DNA of 64,000 nucleotides from an uncultured Duncaniella sp. (GTDB lineage Bacteria > Bacteroidota > Bacteroidia > Bacteroidales > Muribaculaceae), in assembly GCA_910576785.1 (NCBI GenBank), contig CAJTJG010000018.1, positions 5,121-69,120 of the forward strand, in the 5' to 3' direction. The translations under genes and the position numbers were made by a program. How positions within the stretch are numbered: the stretch's first letter is position 1; each line of letters starts with the position of its first letter. Below, piece after piece: positions 42,395 to 51,873 of this stretch. The notes under the pieces are model-generated. The model did no database searches and had not been told where the DNA came from. It saw only the letters and a program-made list of their open reading frames with translations.

Positions 42395-43174
42395 ATGGCC
42401 GAAGATACCCCTCCCGCCGCCACTGCCGACCAGAAGTGGACGGAAATTGAGCACCTCCCCGAATGGGACGAGGAGTTTTATCACGTATACACCGCCAAAA
42501 AGCACGGCAAATGGCTGATGCTCAAAACCCTGCGCCCGGAGTACAAGGGTAAACCCGAGTATGAGCGCATGATAGAGAAGGAATTTGAGGTGAGATACAA
42601 TCTGGCCCACCCCCACATCATCATGATAAACGATTATGAGGAAGTGCCGGGCCTGGGCATGTGTATCATCACCGACGATGTGTATGGCGACTCTCTGGCC
42701 AAACTGATCAAGGAGCACAAAGTGACCGATGAGCATATCTACAAGCTCCATCATCAGCTGCTGGATGCTCTCGACTATATACAGACACAGCATCTGGCCC
42801 ATCATCCGCTGGATGCCTCAAGAGTCATCTTCACCGAGAATATCGGCAACCTGAAACTGATCGATGTGGGTTTCGACCAGAAGAATTTCCTCACGCATGC
42901 CGATACCGGCGAGGATATCTACAATTACGGCGTGCTTCTCAACAAGGCCCTCGATGCCGTCGACACCCCCCACCCGCGTCTGCGCAAGGTGGCTGCGCGG
43001 TGTGTCAACCCGGATCCGGCCAAGCGCTATCCCACACTCAACGCCCTGCGCCTGGCTCTGGCCGACAAGCGGGAGCGCACATTCTACATCTGCATCATCA
43101 TCTTCCTCGCCGCCATGATCTGCCTGCTGCTGTGGCTAAACTCCTCGCACCGCCCTCTGCCGGGGATAGTATAA
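42395..43174 (+). CDS. Pseudokinase-like protein with C-terminal membrane anchor
   Basis: 259 aa from the ATG at 42395. Residues about 10-220 follow the protein-kinase fold: a beta-3-type lysine in WLMLKTLRPEY, an alpha-C-like EYERMIEKEFEVRYNLAHPHIIMINDYEEV, and hinge and helix regions. The catalytic loop HRDxxxxN is replaced by HHPLDASRVIF and DFG by DVG, so the catalytic Asp is absent and phosphotransfer is unlikely, although the metal-binding Asp is kept. A single membrane helix (TFYICIIIFLAAMICLLLWL, about 228-247) ends the protein, placing the kinase-like domain in the cytoplasm. It heads a gene string with a GNAT and glycosyltransferases. Confidence 0.75.
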   Translation: MAEDTPPAATADQKWTEIEHLPEWDEEFYHVYTAKKHGKWLMLKTLRPEYKGKPEYERMIEKEFEVRYNLAHPHIIMINDYEEVPGLGMCIITDDVYGDSLAKLIKEHKVTDEHIYKLHHQLLDALDYIQTQHLAHHPLDASRVIFTENIGNLKLIDVGFDQKNFLTHADTGEDIYNYGVLLNKALDAVDTPHPRLRKVAARCVNPDPAKRYPTLNALRLALADKRERTFYICIIIFLAAMICLLLWLNSSHRPLPGIV

Positions 43175-43192
43175 CGAACCAGAAGAGAATCA

Positions 43193-44353
43193 ATGTCAAA
43201 ATCATCAGGAATATCATCACCATCTACAGTCACCATCAAGGCTATCAAGCCTGTCAAAAAGGAACTCAAAGGATACGTTCAGTTCGGCATAGACCTCTAC
43301 CGCGGCAATCCCTGCTATGTGCCGCCGCTGGTGTTTGACGAAGTCGGGACGCTGGATCCGGAGAAAAATCCGGCATTTGACTTCTGCGAGGCTCAATCGT
43401 TCATGGCCTACCGCGACGGACAGCCTGCAGGGCGCATCACAGCCATCATCAACCGTATGCTCAACGAGAAGTCGGGCAAGAAGGAGGCACGCTTCGGATT
43501 TGTGGATTTCACGGATGACCGCGAGGTGACCGACGCCCTGTTCGGCGCGGCCGAGGATTGGGCCCGCTCGCGCGGCATGGAGGAGATTGTAGGCCCGATG
43601 GGATTCTCCGACATGGACCACGAGGGTATGCTCGTGGATGGTTTTGACGAGATGGGCACCATGGCCACCATCTACAATTACCCCTACTATCCCGCCCATG
43701 TGGAACGCCTGGGGTACCGCAAGGACACCGACTGGGTGGAATACCGTATAGATGTGCCCGAGAAAGTGCCCGAGAAGATGGCCCGCATAGCCGAGATAGT
43801 GCTCAAGAAGTACGAACTGCGTATAGTGAAGTACACCTCGCCCAAGAAAATCAAGGCTGAATACGGCGAGGCCCTCTTCCACCTGATCAACGAGGCATAT
43901 GCCGACCTGTATGGCTACTCGGCACTCACCGAGCGCCAGATAGAGTATTACATAGACATGTATCTCAACATACTCCGCCTGGACTACGTGTGCCTGATCG
44001 TGGACAAGAACGACAGCCTTGTGGGCGTGGGTATCACTATCCCGTCGCTGTCGGAGGCGCTGCGCAAGTCGGGCGGCAAACTGCTGCCACTCGGATGGTG
44101 GCACCTGCTGTGCGCCATGAAGGGTCGCAACGAGGTGGTCGATCTCATGCTCATTGCCGTAAAGCCGGAGTATCAGTCGAAGGGCGTGAACTCGCTCTTC
44201 TTCTACGATCTGATAGACGTGTTCAGACGCAACGGCGCCAAGTATGCCGAGACCAATCCGGAACTTGAGGACAATGTGCACGTACAGGCCCAGTGGCAGT
44301 ACTTCGACAAGCGTCAGCACCGCCGCCGCCGTGCCTACCGCAAACATCTCTGA
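43193..44353 (+). CDS. GNAT-fold acetyltransferase-like protein
   Basis: 386 aa, starting 18 bases after the pseudokinase gene. An N-terminal GNAT-like half (YVQFGIDLYRGNPCYVPPLVFDEVGTLDPEKNPAFDFCEAQSFMAYRDGQPAGRITAIIN) and GPMGFSDMDHEGMLVDGFDEMGTM are typical of a large Bacteroidetes family often annotated only as N-acetyltransferase; a second GNAT-like unit (VDLMLIAVKPEYQSKGVNSLFFYDLIDVFRRNGAKYAETNPELEDN) lies near the C-terminus. The substrate is unknown. The basic C-terminus (DKRQHRRRRAYRKHL) may contact membrane or nucleic acid. Confidence 0.75.
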   Translation: MSKSSGISSPSTVTIKAIKPVKKELKGYVQFGIDLYRGNPCYVPPLVFDEVGTLDPEKNPAFDFCEAQSFMAYRDGQPAGRITAIINRMLNEKSGKKEARFGFVDFTDDREVTDALFGAAEDWARSRGMEEIVGPMGFSDMDHEGMLVDGFDEMGTMATIYNYPYYPAHVERLGYRKDTDWVEYRIDVPEKVPEKMARIAEIVLKKYELRIVKYTSPKKIKAEYGEALFHLINEAYADLYGYSALTERQIEYYIDMYLNILRLDYVCLIVDKNDSLVGVGITIPSLSEALRKSGGKLLPLGWWHLLCAMKGRNEVVDLMLIAVKPEYQSKGVNSLFFYDLIDVFRRNGAKYAETNPELEDNVHVQAQWQYFDKRQHRRRRAYRKHL

Positions 44354-44386
44354 AACCCCTCCTCCCCCCACACTATCCGGACAGAC

Positions 44387-45535
44387 ATGACTGAGAGACC
44401 GCTGCGCATATTGCTGCTCGGTGACGCGAGCAATTTCCACCGGACGCTTGCCATAGGTCTGCGCCGTCTTGGCCATGACGTCACGGTGGCATCAGACGGC
44501 ACCGGATGGATGGACACCGCGCGCGACATCGACCTGCGACGTCCCCTGCCGGGCAAGGCCGGAGGCGCGGCATTATGGCTAAAGCTCCAGATGGGGCTGA
44601 AGCGGCGGTTTTCGGGCCACGACATAGTGTCGGTATGCACACCCGGATTTCTGAACCTGCGTCCGCATCGCATAAAAAGTATTTTCGATTATGTCCGCAC
44701 GCACAACGGTGCGGTCTTCTCGACAGCACTCGGCACGGACTCCAACTATGTGGAGGAATGCCTTAGCCCGGACTCGGAGATAGAGTACAACGAATTCATG
44801 ATCCACGGGGCACCGGCTCCCATGCTGACGGCCGATCCCGAGGCTGCCGCCCGATGGCTGGCTCCGGAGCTCAAGGAGTACTGCGACTACTTCTATGCCC
44901 GCATAGACGGGGCCGTTTCATGCCTCTGGGAGTATGACGTGGCTCTGCAGCGTGTGCTCCCACCATGGAAACATGCCTATGGCGGCATACCGATCGACAC
45001 CCGCTCCATCCAGCCGGTGGAGCTGCCCGACCGTATAGATAAAGTGCGCCTCTTCCTGGGGCGGCACGCCGGACGGCTGCTGGAGAAGGGCACGGATCTG
45101 CTCGAGGCCGCGGCAAAGGAGGTGGTGGGCCGACACCCTGACAAAGCCGAGCTCGTGATAGTTGAGAACCGTCCGTATGACGAATACCTCGGACTGCTGC
45201 GGAGCTCGCATGTGGTACTTGACCAACTGTACAGCTATACTCCCGCCACCAACGCGCTTCTGGCCATGGCCATGGGGCTCAACACCGTGTCGGGCGGCGA
45301 CGAGAAATATTACCGCTTCATAGGCGAGGAGAAGATGCGGCCGGTGATCCATGTGGAGCCTGACTATGACTCAGCCGTCAATGCCCTGGAGCGTACCGTG
45401 CTCTCCCCCCATCTCATCCGGGCGAGAGGGCTGGAGGGGCGACGGTTTGTGGAGAAACACAACGACACCGGAACGGTGGCCATGCGCAATATCGAATTCT
45501 GGAAAAAACACCTGATCGCACGACATGACTCTTGA
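44387..45535 (+). CDS. Glycosyltransferase, GT4-like
   Basis: 382 aa GT-B-like protein. N-terminus RPLRILLLGDASNFHRTLAIGLRRLGHDVTVASDG; the C-terminal half keeps the donor-domain pattern (VRLFLGRHAGRLLEKGTDLLEAAAKEV, SSHVVLDQLYSYTPATNALLAMAMGLNTVSGG), though the usual E-x7-E motif is weak. It lies 33 bases after the GNAT gene and overlaps the next glycosyltransferase by 11 bp. Probably acts in a second surface-glycan module with the GT2 and flippase that follow. Confidence 0.75.
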   Translation: MTERPLRILLLGDASNFHRTLAIGLRRLGHDVTVASDGTGWMDTARDIDLRRPLPGKAGGAALWLKLQMGLKRRFSGHDIVSVCTPGFLNLRPHRIKSIFDYVRTHNGAVFSTALGTDSNYVEECLSPDSEIEYNEFMIHGAPAPMLTADPEAAARWLAPELKEYCDYFYARIDGAVSCLWEYDVALQRVLPPWKHAYGGIPIDTRSIQPVELPDRIDKVRLFLGRHAGRLLEKGTDLLEAAAKEVVGRHPDKAELVIVENRPYDEYLGLLRSSHVVLDQLYSYTPATNALLAMAMGLNTVSGGDEKYYRFIGEEKMRPVIHVEPDYDSAVNALERTVLSPHLIRARGLEGRRFVEKHNDTGTVAMRNIEFWKKHLIARHDS

Positions 45536-46334
45536 CGTACTCATATCCACCTGCGGCCCCGGCGGGGCTGAGCGTGTGGCAGCCATGGAGCTACCGCATG
45601 CCCAGGGGGTGAGGTATGTGGTGTCGTGGCAGGGACACGGCGGGGCGCCGGTGCCGCCACAGCTCGCCGGACGCACGGACACGGATCTGTTCCGGCTGGA
45701 CACTCCCGGGCTGAGCAACAACCGCAACAACGCCATAGCCCATTCACACGGCGATATCCGTCTGACCGCCGACGATGATCTACACTATACCGCCGAACAA
45801 CTCGCAATGATAATAGAGGTCTTCGAGAGGAATCCGGAGCTGGATATGGCCACGTTCATGTATGAAGGGCCTGACGCCAAAAGATATCCTCCCCACGGAT
45901 TCCGCCTCACGGACAGGTGGCCGAAAGGTTATTTCATCACCTCGTTCGAGACTGCCGTGCGGGCGTCGGGGCCGGCCGGATCCCTCCGCTACGATACGCG
46001 ATTCGGCCTTGGCTCGGATATGTTCACGATCGGCGAGGATGATATGTTTCTGCTCGAAGCGCTGCACAGAGGCATGGATGTGAGGTTTTATCCTATCGTC
46101 ATAACCCGTCATGAGGGTCTCACCACAGGGCTGCGTCACATGGCGCCACAGGCATTAGCCGGTTCGGGAGCGGTGATAAGATATATGCATCCGCTCACCT
46201 TCGTGCCCCGGATAGCGCTCAAGGCGTTCAGACTGTGGCGTGCCGGACAGGCGGGACTTCTGCCGGCCCTCTACCACGGGCTGAGGGGCGCTGCTATAGC
46301 CACATTCTCAATCACACCGCCATGGAAAGAGTGA
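45525..46334 (+). CDS. Glycosyltransferase family 2-like
   Basis: 269 aa GT-A enzyme. It begins DVLISTCGPGGAERVAAMELPHAQGVRYVVSWQG and carries LTADDDLHYTAEQLAMIIEVF, a DxD-type metal site at about residue 82; GEDDMFLLEALHRGMDVRFYPIVITRHEGLTTG is the later conserved part. The N-terminal nucleotide-binding half is shorter than in the GT2 enzymes of the 14-27 kb operon. It overlaps its neighbours by 11 and 13 bp. Confidence 0.75.
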   Translation: MTLDVLISTCGPGGAERVAAMELPHAQGVRYVVSWQGHGGAPVPPQLAGRTDTDLFRLDTPGLSNNRNNAIAHSHGDIRLTADDDLHYTAEQLAMIIEVFERNPELDMATFMYEGPDAKRYPPHGFRLTDRWPKGYFITSFETAVRASGPAGSLRYDTRFGLGSDMFTIGEDDMFLLEALHRGMDVRFYPIVITRHEGLTTGLRHMAPQALAGSGAVIRYMHPLTFVPRIALKAFRLWRAGQAGLLPALYHGLRGAAIATFSITPPWKE

Positions 46335-47761
46335 AAGGATCCGGAAAACCGCTCTCGGCCATGGTGCTCAAAGCCCTGGGGCTGTTCGGGAGCGTGCAGA
46401 TGCTGAACATACTGCTGGGGATAGTGCGCACCAAACTCGTGGTGGTGTGGCTCGGAGCCGCGGGTGTAGGCCTGTTTGCCATCTATAATTCCGTGCTGAC
46501 TCTTGTGAGCACATTCTCGCAGATGAATCTCCGCACCAGTGCGGTGAGGGAGGTGGCCGGGGCCGGTTCTGACGCCGAAGCATCGGGCATGATATATGTG
46601 GTGAGACGATGGTCGCTGTGGCTGGGACTGCTCGGCCTGGTGGCCATGGCCGCCGCAGCACCTGTGTTCTCCATCCGCACGTTCGGTTCGCTTGGAGAGA
46701 CACTGCCCCTCATGGCGCTCGGGGTGGCCGTACTGTTCATGACACTCGGCAATGGCGAGCAGGTAGCCCTTCAGGGACGCGGACTTCTCAAGCCCCTTGC
46801 GTCATCATCAATGTGGGGCACGGTGGGGGGCGTGGCTCTTACGGTAGGGCTGATATGGTGGCTGCGCGATGATGGCATAGTGCCGTCGCTCGTGGGTGGC
46901 AGCGTGATGACATGGCTGGCGGTAAGATGGCACACACGCCGTCTGCCTGTGCCGGAGTGCGGTCTATCGGCCAGAGAGACGTGGGACAAGGGTGTGCCCA
47001 TGGTCCGGCTGGGACTCTACATGACTCTTGCCTACGTGATGGCCGAGCTGTTCAACTACATCTTCATAACCTACCTCACACACCGTGGCGGTGTGGATGG
47101 GGTGGGATATTTCCAGGCGGGATTCACCATCATGAACCGCTATGTGGGTATGGTATTCATGGCTATCGGAGTGGAGTTCTACCCGCGTCTATCGACGGTG
47201 GTGTCATCGCGCCGGTGCACGTCGATGTATGTGAGCCACGAGACACTGCTGCTGTGTGTGATACTGCTCGGCGGATTGACGCTGCTGACTCCATTCATAC
47301 CTCTGGTGATCGACATACTGTACAGCGCAGACTTTCATGTGGCCGAACCGATGATCTATCTGGGATTTCCCGCGCTTGTGCTCCGGGCCCTGACCATGTG
47401 TATGAGCTATGTCATCCTCGCACGCGGCGACGGTAAGGCTTATGTGGTGACCGAGGTGATAAGTGAGGCTGTGCTGCTGGGACTCAACATATGGTTTTAC
47501 GATATGTGGGGGCTGGGCGGACTCGGCGTGGCTTCCATCATCAATTTCCTTGCCTATCTCGGTATAGTCTCACCATGGTATTTCGGCAAATACGGTCTCA
47601 CGGTGGCCCGCCGGGTGGTAATGGCTGTGGCAGGGACCTTCGCCGCTGTGCTTGGAGCAGGAGTGCTGGCTCTGACCGTACATCCGGCTGCGGCACTGGC
47701 TGTAGCCATCCCCTCAGTGGCCATATCGCTACGCTCCTTGCGCAAATTCCTCCGCAAATAA
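46322..47761 (+). CDS. Flippase of the MOP superfamily (WzxE-like)
   Basis: 479 aa from the ATG at 46322, 13 bp inside the previous gene; an earlier frame start at 46235 lies wholly within that gene. About 12 membrane segments. The N-terminus (VLKALGLFGSVQMLNILLGIVRTKLVVVWLGAAGVGLFAIYNSVLTLVSTFSQMNLRTSAVREVA) is close to the enterobacterial-common-antigen/O-antigen flippase type. It closes the 42.4-47.8 kb gene string and is followed by a long inverted repeat. Confidence 0.87.
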   Translation: MERVKGSGKPLSAMVLKALGLFGSVQMLNILLGIVRTKLVVVWLGAAGVGLFAIYNSVLTLVSTFSQMNLRTSAVREVAGAGSDAEASGMIYVVRRWSLWLGLLGLVAMAAAAPVFSIRTFGSLGETLPLMALGVAVLFMTLGNGEQVALQGRGLLKPLASSSMWGTVGGVALTVGLIWWLRDDGIVPSLVGGSVMTWLAVRWHTRRLPVPECGLSARETWDKGVPMVRLGLYMTLAYVMAELFNYIFITYLTHRGGVDGVGYFQAGFTIMNRYVGMVFMAIGVEFYPRLSTVVSSRRCTSMYVSHETLLLCVILLGGLTLLTPFIPLVIDILYSADFHVAEPMIYLGFPALVLRALTMCMSYVILARGDGKAYVVTEVISEAVLLGLNIWFYDMWGLGGLGVASIINFLAYLGIVSPWYFGKYGLTVARRVVMAVAGTFAAVLGAGVLALTVHPAAALAVAIPSVAISLRSLRKFLRK

Positions 47762-47777
47762 GAGACATCGCGCGGAG

Positions 47778-47953
47778 GGGAGGAAACAGAAGGAACAGAA
47801 GGGGGACAGAAGAAACAGAAGTTTTTTTGGGCTGCACTGTATATATATAATATATGCGGGACTCCAATCTCCTTACGCTGTCCACCACCCCGCGCAGCCC
47901 AAAAAAACTTCTGTTTCTTCTGCACACCTTATGTTCCTTTTGTTGCTCCCCCC
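47778..47953. repeat. Long inverted repeat with ACAGAAG tandem units
   Basis: A perfect 29-bp pair (47807-47835 with 47894-47922) forms the core of a longer imperfect stem reaching about 47778 and 47953, with a 58-base loop. The outer left arm is four copies of an approximately 10-base purine-rich unit (GAAACAGAAG, GAACAGAAG, GGGGGACAGAAG, AAACAGAAG). It lies between the convergent flippase and nifJ genes, next to a separate ordinary terminator. Confidence 0.88.
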
Positions 47954-47964
47954 AAAAAAATGAA

Positions 47965-48001
47965 CGCGGGGGTGCGGGTCGTGATGACCTGCACCCCCGC
48001 G
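47965..48001 (-). terminator. Terminator of nifJ
   Basis: An 11-bp perfect GC-rich stem (CGCGGGGGTGC / GCACCCCCGCG), with a smaller inner stem in the loop, 26 bases past the nifJ stop. On the minus strand it is followed by GTTCATTTTTTT. A T-run on the + side (GGGGATTTTT) makes it potentially bidirectional. Confidence 0.85.
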
Positions 48002-48027
48002 GGGATTTTTCAGTTCAGGAGGGTGAA

Positions 48028-51000
48028 TTACTTCACTTCGGGAGCGGGCTCCACACCCCACTGCTGCTGCGAGAGGCGGAGGTAGTTGTTGTAGCGCCAC
48101 TGAGCGTTGGCCTTGGCAGCTGCGAAGAGCTCTGCGGCCTCGGCGGGATACTGCTTCATAACGGAAGCGTAGCGCACCTCACCCTTGAGGAAGTCCTCGA
48201 ACTTGTCCCATGCGGGAGCCTTGGAGTCGAGGCTGAAGGGGTTCTTGCCTTCCTCTTCGAGAGCGGGGTTGTAGCGCCAGAGGTGCCAGTAGCCACACTC
48301 AACGGCAGCCTGCTGCTCCTCCTGTGCGTGACCCATACCCTTGCGGATACCGTGGTTGATACAGGGCGAGTAGGCGATGATGAGCGAAGGACCGTCGTAA
48401 GCCTCAGCCTCGCGGATAGCCTTGAGGGTCTGGGCATTGTCGGCGCCCATGGCAACCTGGGCAACGTAAACGTAGCCGTAGGTGGAGGCGATGAGGCCGA
48501 GGTCTTTCTTGCGCACGCGCTTGCCGGCAGCGGCAAACTTGGCGATGGCGCCGATGGGGGTAGCCTTGGAGGACTGACCACCGGTGTTGGAGTACACCTC
48601 GGTGTCGAGCACGAGCACGTTGACGTTCTTGTTGGAAGCGAGAACGTGGTCGAGACCGCCGAAGCCTATGTCGTAAGCGGCACCGTCGCCGGCGATGATC
48701 CACTGCGAACGCTTGGCGATGTGCTCCTTGACTGTGAGGAGACCCTTGCAGACGTCGCATCCGCAAGCCTCGCAGAGAGGAACGATCTTCTCGGCTACTT
48801 CCTTGGTGGCAGCAACGTCAGAGCTGTTGGCGAGCCACTTGGAGGCGAGCTCCTTGATCTCGGCCGAGCAGTCGGGGCAGTCAACTGCAGCCTGCATGTA
48901 GGCGGCTACGCGCTGCTGGAGCTTCTCGTGAGCGAGCGACATACCGAGACCGAACTCGGCGAAGTCCTCGAAGAGGGAGTTGGCCCATGCGGGACCCTCA
49001 CCCTTGGCATTCCTGGTGTAGGGGGTGGAGGGCACGGAGCCGGAGTAGATGGAGGAGCAGCCGGTGGCGTTGGCCACGATCTCGTGGTCGCCGAAGAGCT
49101 GCGAGATGAGCTTGACATAGGGAGTCTCGCCGCAACCGGAGCATGCGCCGGAGAACTCGAAGAGCGGGGTGGCGAACTGTGAGTTCTTGACATTGCTCTT
49201 GATGTCGACGAGGTCCTGCTTGGAGGCTACGGAAGCCACGCAGTAGTCCCACTCGTTCTGGACGTCGAGCTGAGTCTCGAGGGGTTTCATCTCGAGAGCC
49301 TTCACGCCCTTCTTGCCGGGGCATACAGCGACGCAGTTGCCGCAACCGAGACAGTCGAGAACGTCGACGCTCTGGATGAAGCGCATGCCGGTGAAAGTCT
49401 TGCCGATGGCGGGGATGGTCTTGTCGTCGCCGAAGGGAGCTGCAGCCATCTCGGTGGCGTCAAGCACGAAGGGACGGATAGCAGCGTGAGGGCAGACGTA
49501 GGCACACTTGTTACACTGGATACAGTTCTCCTCGAGCCATTCGGGAACGAATGCAGCCACACCGCGCTTCTCGTAGGCGGCAGTGCCCTGCTCCCATGTG
49601 CCGTCCTCGCGGCCCTTGAAGTCGGATACCTTGAGGAGGTCGCCGTCCTGGGCGTTGATGGGGCGAACCACATCGTTGATGAATGCGGGATCGTTGTTGG
49701 CGGCGGGAGCCTCGGGGGTGAGGTTGCTCCAAGCCTTGTCGACGGGGAGTTCCTTGTACTCGCCACCGCGGTCAACGGCTGCGTAGTTCTTGTCGACAAC
49801 GTCCTGACCCTTCTTGCCGTAGGACTTCACGATGAATTTCTTCATCTGCTCAACGGCGAGATCAACGGGGATAACCTCGGTGATGCGGAAGAATGCGCTC
49901 TGGAGGATGGTGTTGGTGCGGTTGCCGAGACCGATCTCCTGTGCTATCTTGGTGGCGTTGATGTAGAATACGCGGATATCGTTGTCAGCGAAGTACTTCT
50001 TGACCTTGTTGGGGAGGTTCTTGGCCAGCTCCTCGCCTTCCCAGATGGTGTTGAGAAGGAATGTACCGCCCTTGCGGAGACCGCGGGTGACGTCGTACAT
50101 GTGGAGGTAGGCCTGTACGTGGCATGCAACGAAGTTGGGGGTCGTAACCAGATATGTGGAACGGATGGGGGTGTCGCCGAAGCGGAGGTGCGAGCAGGTG
50201 AAGCCACCGGACTTCTTGGAGTCGTAGGCGAAGTATGCCTGGCAGTACTTGTCGGTGTTGTCACCGATGATCTTCACGGAGTTCTTGTTGGCACCTACAG
50301 TACCGTCAGCACCGAGACCGAAGAACTTGGCCTCGAAAGTGCCTTCGCCGCCGAGAGCGATCTCCTCTTTGGGAGGAAGCGATGTGAAGGTGACGTCGTC
50401 CACGATACCCACGGTGAAGTGATCCTTGGGCATGGGGAGGGCGAGGTTCTCGAACACAGCGATGATCTGTGCGGGAGTGGTGTCCTTTGAAGCGAGACCG
50501 TAGCGGCCACCCACGATGACGGGGGCATCGGCCTGGCCATAGAAGCAGTCGCGCACGTCGAGATAGAGGGGTTCGCCGTTTGCGCCGGGCTCCTTGGTAC
50601 GGTCAAGCACGGCGATGCGCTTTGCAGTCTTGGGGACAGCGGCGAGGAAGTGCTTGGCCGAGAAGGGACGGTAGAGGTGAACGGCTACGAGACCGACCTT
50701 CTCGCCCTTGGCGGTGAGGTGGTCGATAGCCTCCTGGGCAGCCTGTGTCACAGAGCCCATGGCAATGATGACGCGGTCAGCGTCGGGAGCGCCGTAATAG
50801 TTGAAGAGACCGTACTCACGACCGGTGATACGGGTGATCTCCTTCATGTACTCCTCGACGATCTCGGGAACGCGGTTGTAGTACTCGTTGCATGACTCGC
50901 GGTGCTGGAAGAATACGTCGCCGTTCTCAGCCATACCGCGTGCTACGGGAGCATTGGGGTTGAGAGCGCGTGCGCGGAACTCGGCGAGAGCCTCGCGGTC

Positions 51001-51591
51001 TACCAGAGGAGCGAGGTCGTCCTGATCCATGGCCTCGATCTTCTGGATCTCATGAGAGGTACGGAAGCCGTCGAAGAAGTTGATGAAGGGGACGCGGCTG
51101 CGGAGAGTGGCGAGGTGAGCCACACCGGCAAGGTCCATAACTTCCTGAACGGAACCCTCGGCGAGCATGGCGAAGCCGGTCTGGCGGCAGGACATAACGT
51201 CCTGATGGTCGCCGAAGATGCTGAGCGCGTGGCTGGCGAGCGTACGGGCGGACACGTGGAACACGCAGGGAAGGAGCTCGCCGGCGATCTTGTACATGTT
51301 GGGGATCATCAGGAGCAGGCCCTGTGAAGCGGTGTAGGTGGTGGTGAGAGCACCAGCCTGAAGAGAACCGTGAACGGCACCTGCGGCACCACCCTCACTC
51401 TGCATCTCCTGCACGAGAACAGTCTCGCCAAAGATGTTTTTGCGGCCTGCGGCAGCCCATTCGTCGACATATTCAGCCATAGTTGACGAAGGGGTGATGG
51501 GGTAGATAGCGGCAACCTCCGAGAACATGTAGCTCACGTGGGCTGCGGCCTGATTTCCATCACAAGTCAAGAATTTTTTTTCTTTGCTCAT
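48028..51591 (-). CDS. nifJ: Pyruvate:ferredoxin (flavodoxin) oxidoreductase, single-chain
   Basis: 1187 aa, full length for the fused enzyme. N-terminal domain I (about 1-250, FLTCDGNQAAAHVSYMFSEVAAIYPITPSS), domain III with the SGG(F) region, two [4Fe-4S] ferredoxin motifs CIQCNKCAYVCP (about 690) and CLGCGNCVAVCPG (about 747), the cysteines of the third cluster (CSGCGETPYVKL, NATGCSSIYSG) and the thiamine-diphosphate site GDGAAYDIGFGGLDHV...NTGGQSSKATP (about 965-1015). It converts pyruvate to acetyl-CoA, CO2 and reduced ferredoxin in anaerobic metabolism. Monocistronic, with its own promoter and terminator. Confidence 0.97.
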   Translation of the reverse strand: MSKEKKFLTCDGNQAAAHVSYMFSEVAAIYPITPSSTMAEYVDEWAAAGRKNIFGETVLVQEMQSEGGAAGAVHGSLQAGALTTTYTASQGLLLMIPNMYKIAGELLPCVFHVSARTLASHALSIFGDHQDVMSCRQTGFAMLAEGSVQEVMDLAGVAHLATLRSRVPFINFFDGFRTSHEIQKIEAMDQDDLAPLVDREALAEFRARALNPNAPVARGMAENGDVFFQHRESCNEYYNRVPEIVEEYMKEITRITGREYGLFNYYGAPDADRVIIAMGSVTQAAQEAIDHLTAKGEKVGLVAVHLYRPFSAKHFLAAVPKTAKRIAVLDRTKEPGANGEPLYLDVRDCFYGQADAPVIVGGRYGLASKDTTPAQIIAVFENLALPMPKDHFTVGIVDDVTFTSLPPKEEIALGGEGTFEAKFFGLGADGTVGANKNSVKIIGDNTDKYCQAYFAYDSKKSGGFTCSHLRFGDTPIRSTYLVTTPNFVACHVQAYLHMYDVTRGLRKGGTFLLNTIWEGEELAKNLPNKVKKYFADNDIRVFYINATKIAQEIGLGNRTNTILQSAFFRITEVIPVDLAVEQMKKFIVKSYGKKGQDVVDKNYAAVDRGGEYKELPVDKAWSNLTPEAPAANNDPAFINDVVRPINAQDGDLLKVSDFKGREDGTWEQGTAAYEKRGVAAFVPEWLEENCIQCNKCAYVCPHAAIRPFVLDATEMAAAPFGDDKTIPAIGKTFTGMRFIQSVDVLDCLGCGNCVAVCPGKKGVKALEMKPLETQLDVQNEWDYCVASVASKQDLVDIKSNVKNSQFATPLFEFSGACSGCGETPYVKLISQLFGDHEIVANATGCSSIYSGSVPSTPYTRNAKGEGPAWANSLFEDFAEFGLGMSLAHEKLQQRVAAYMQAAVDCPDCSAEIKELASKWLANSSDVAATKEVAEKIVPLCEACGCDVCKGLLTVKEHIAKRSQWIIAGDGAAYDIGFGGLDHVLASNKNVNVLVLDTEVYSNTGGQSSKATPIGAIAKFAAAGKRVRKKDLGLIASTYGYVYVAQVAMGADNAQTLKAIREAEAYDGPSLIIAYSPCINHGIRKGMGHAQEEQQAAVECGYWHLWRYNPALEEEGKNPFSLDSKAPAWDKFEDFLKGEVRYASVMKQYPAEAAELFAAAKANAQWRYNNYLRLSQQQWGVEPAPEVK

Positions 51592-51700
51592 AGTGATTGT
51601 TAAAAGTATATATGGATTTCTATGATTTTATAATTCCTTTGTTGGTATCAGATTCATTTCGCGACATCCCGGACATCTCGCTGCGGGGGATGACTCGGGG

Positions 51701-51732
51701 CAAAATTACAAAAATTCTGCAAATAACGCAAA
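51701..51732 (-). promoter_or_regulatory. Promoter of nifJ
   Basis: On the minus strand TTTG (51732-51729), a 20-nt spacer and TAATTTTG (51708-51701). The leader to the ATG at 51591 is about 105 nt and shows no obvious regulatory hairpin. Confidence 0.75.
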
Positions 51733-51795
51733 GTATTCGCCTTACAAAATGGAAACTATTATATTATAATAATAGGTGGTGCATGTTGTGATGGT

Positions 51796-51827
51796 TTTGC
51801 ATATTGACGGTATTTTTCGTAACTTTG
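51796..51827 (+). promoter_or_regulatory. Promoter of the PL11 lyase gene
   Basis: TTTG (51796-51799), a 20-nt spacer and TAACTTTG (51820-51827); leader of about 40 nt to the ATG at 51874. It is divergent to the nifJ promoter. Confidence 0.78.
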
Positions 51828-51873
51828 CACTTTGTAACAGAGATACTTCAACCTTAAAACAAATACCTGTCTC

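Noticed and set aside
47854..49182. 442-codon frame antisense to nifJ
   Set aside because: Its start lies in the intergenic inverted repeat and the rest mirrors nifJ codons; Val/Gly/Glu-rich low-complexity product without family features.
51597..51791. 64-codon frame in the nifJ/PL11 intergenic region
   Set aside because: It lies in the nifJ leader and both divergent promoters, is AT-rich and has no promoter of its own.
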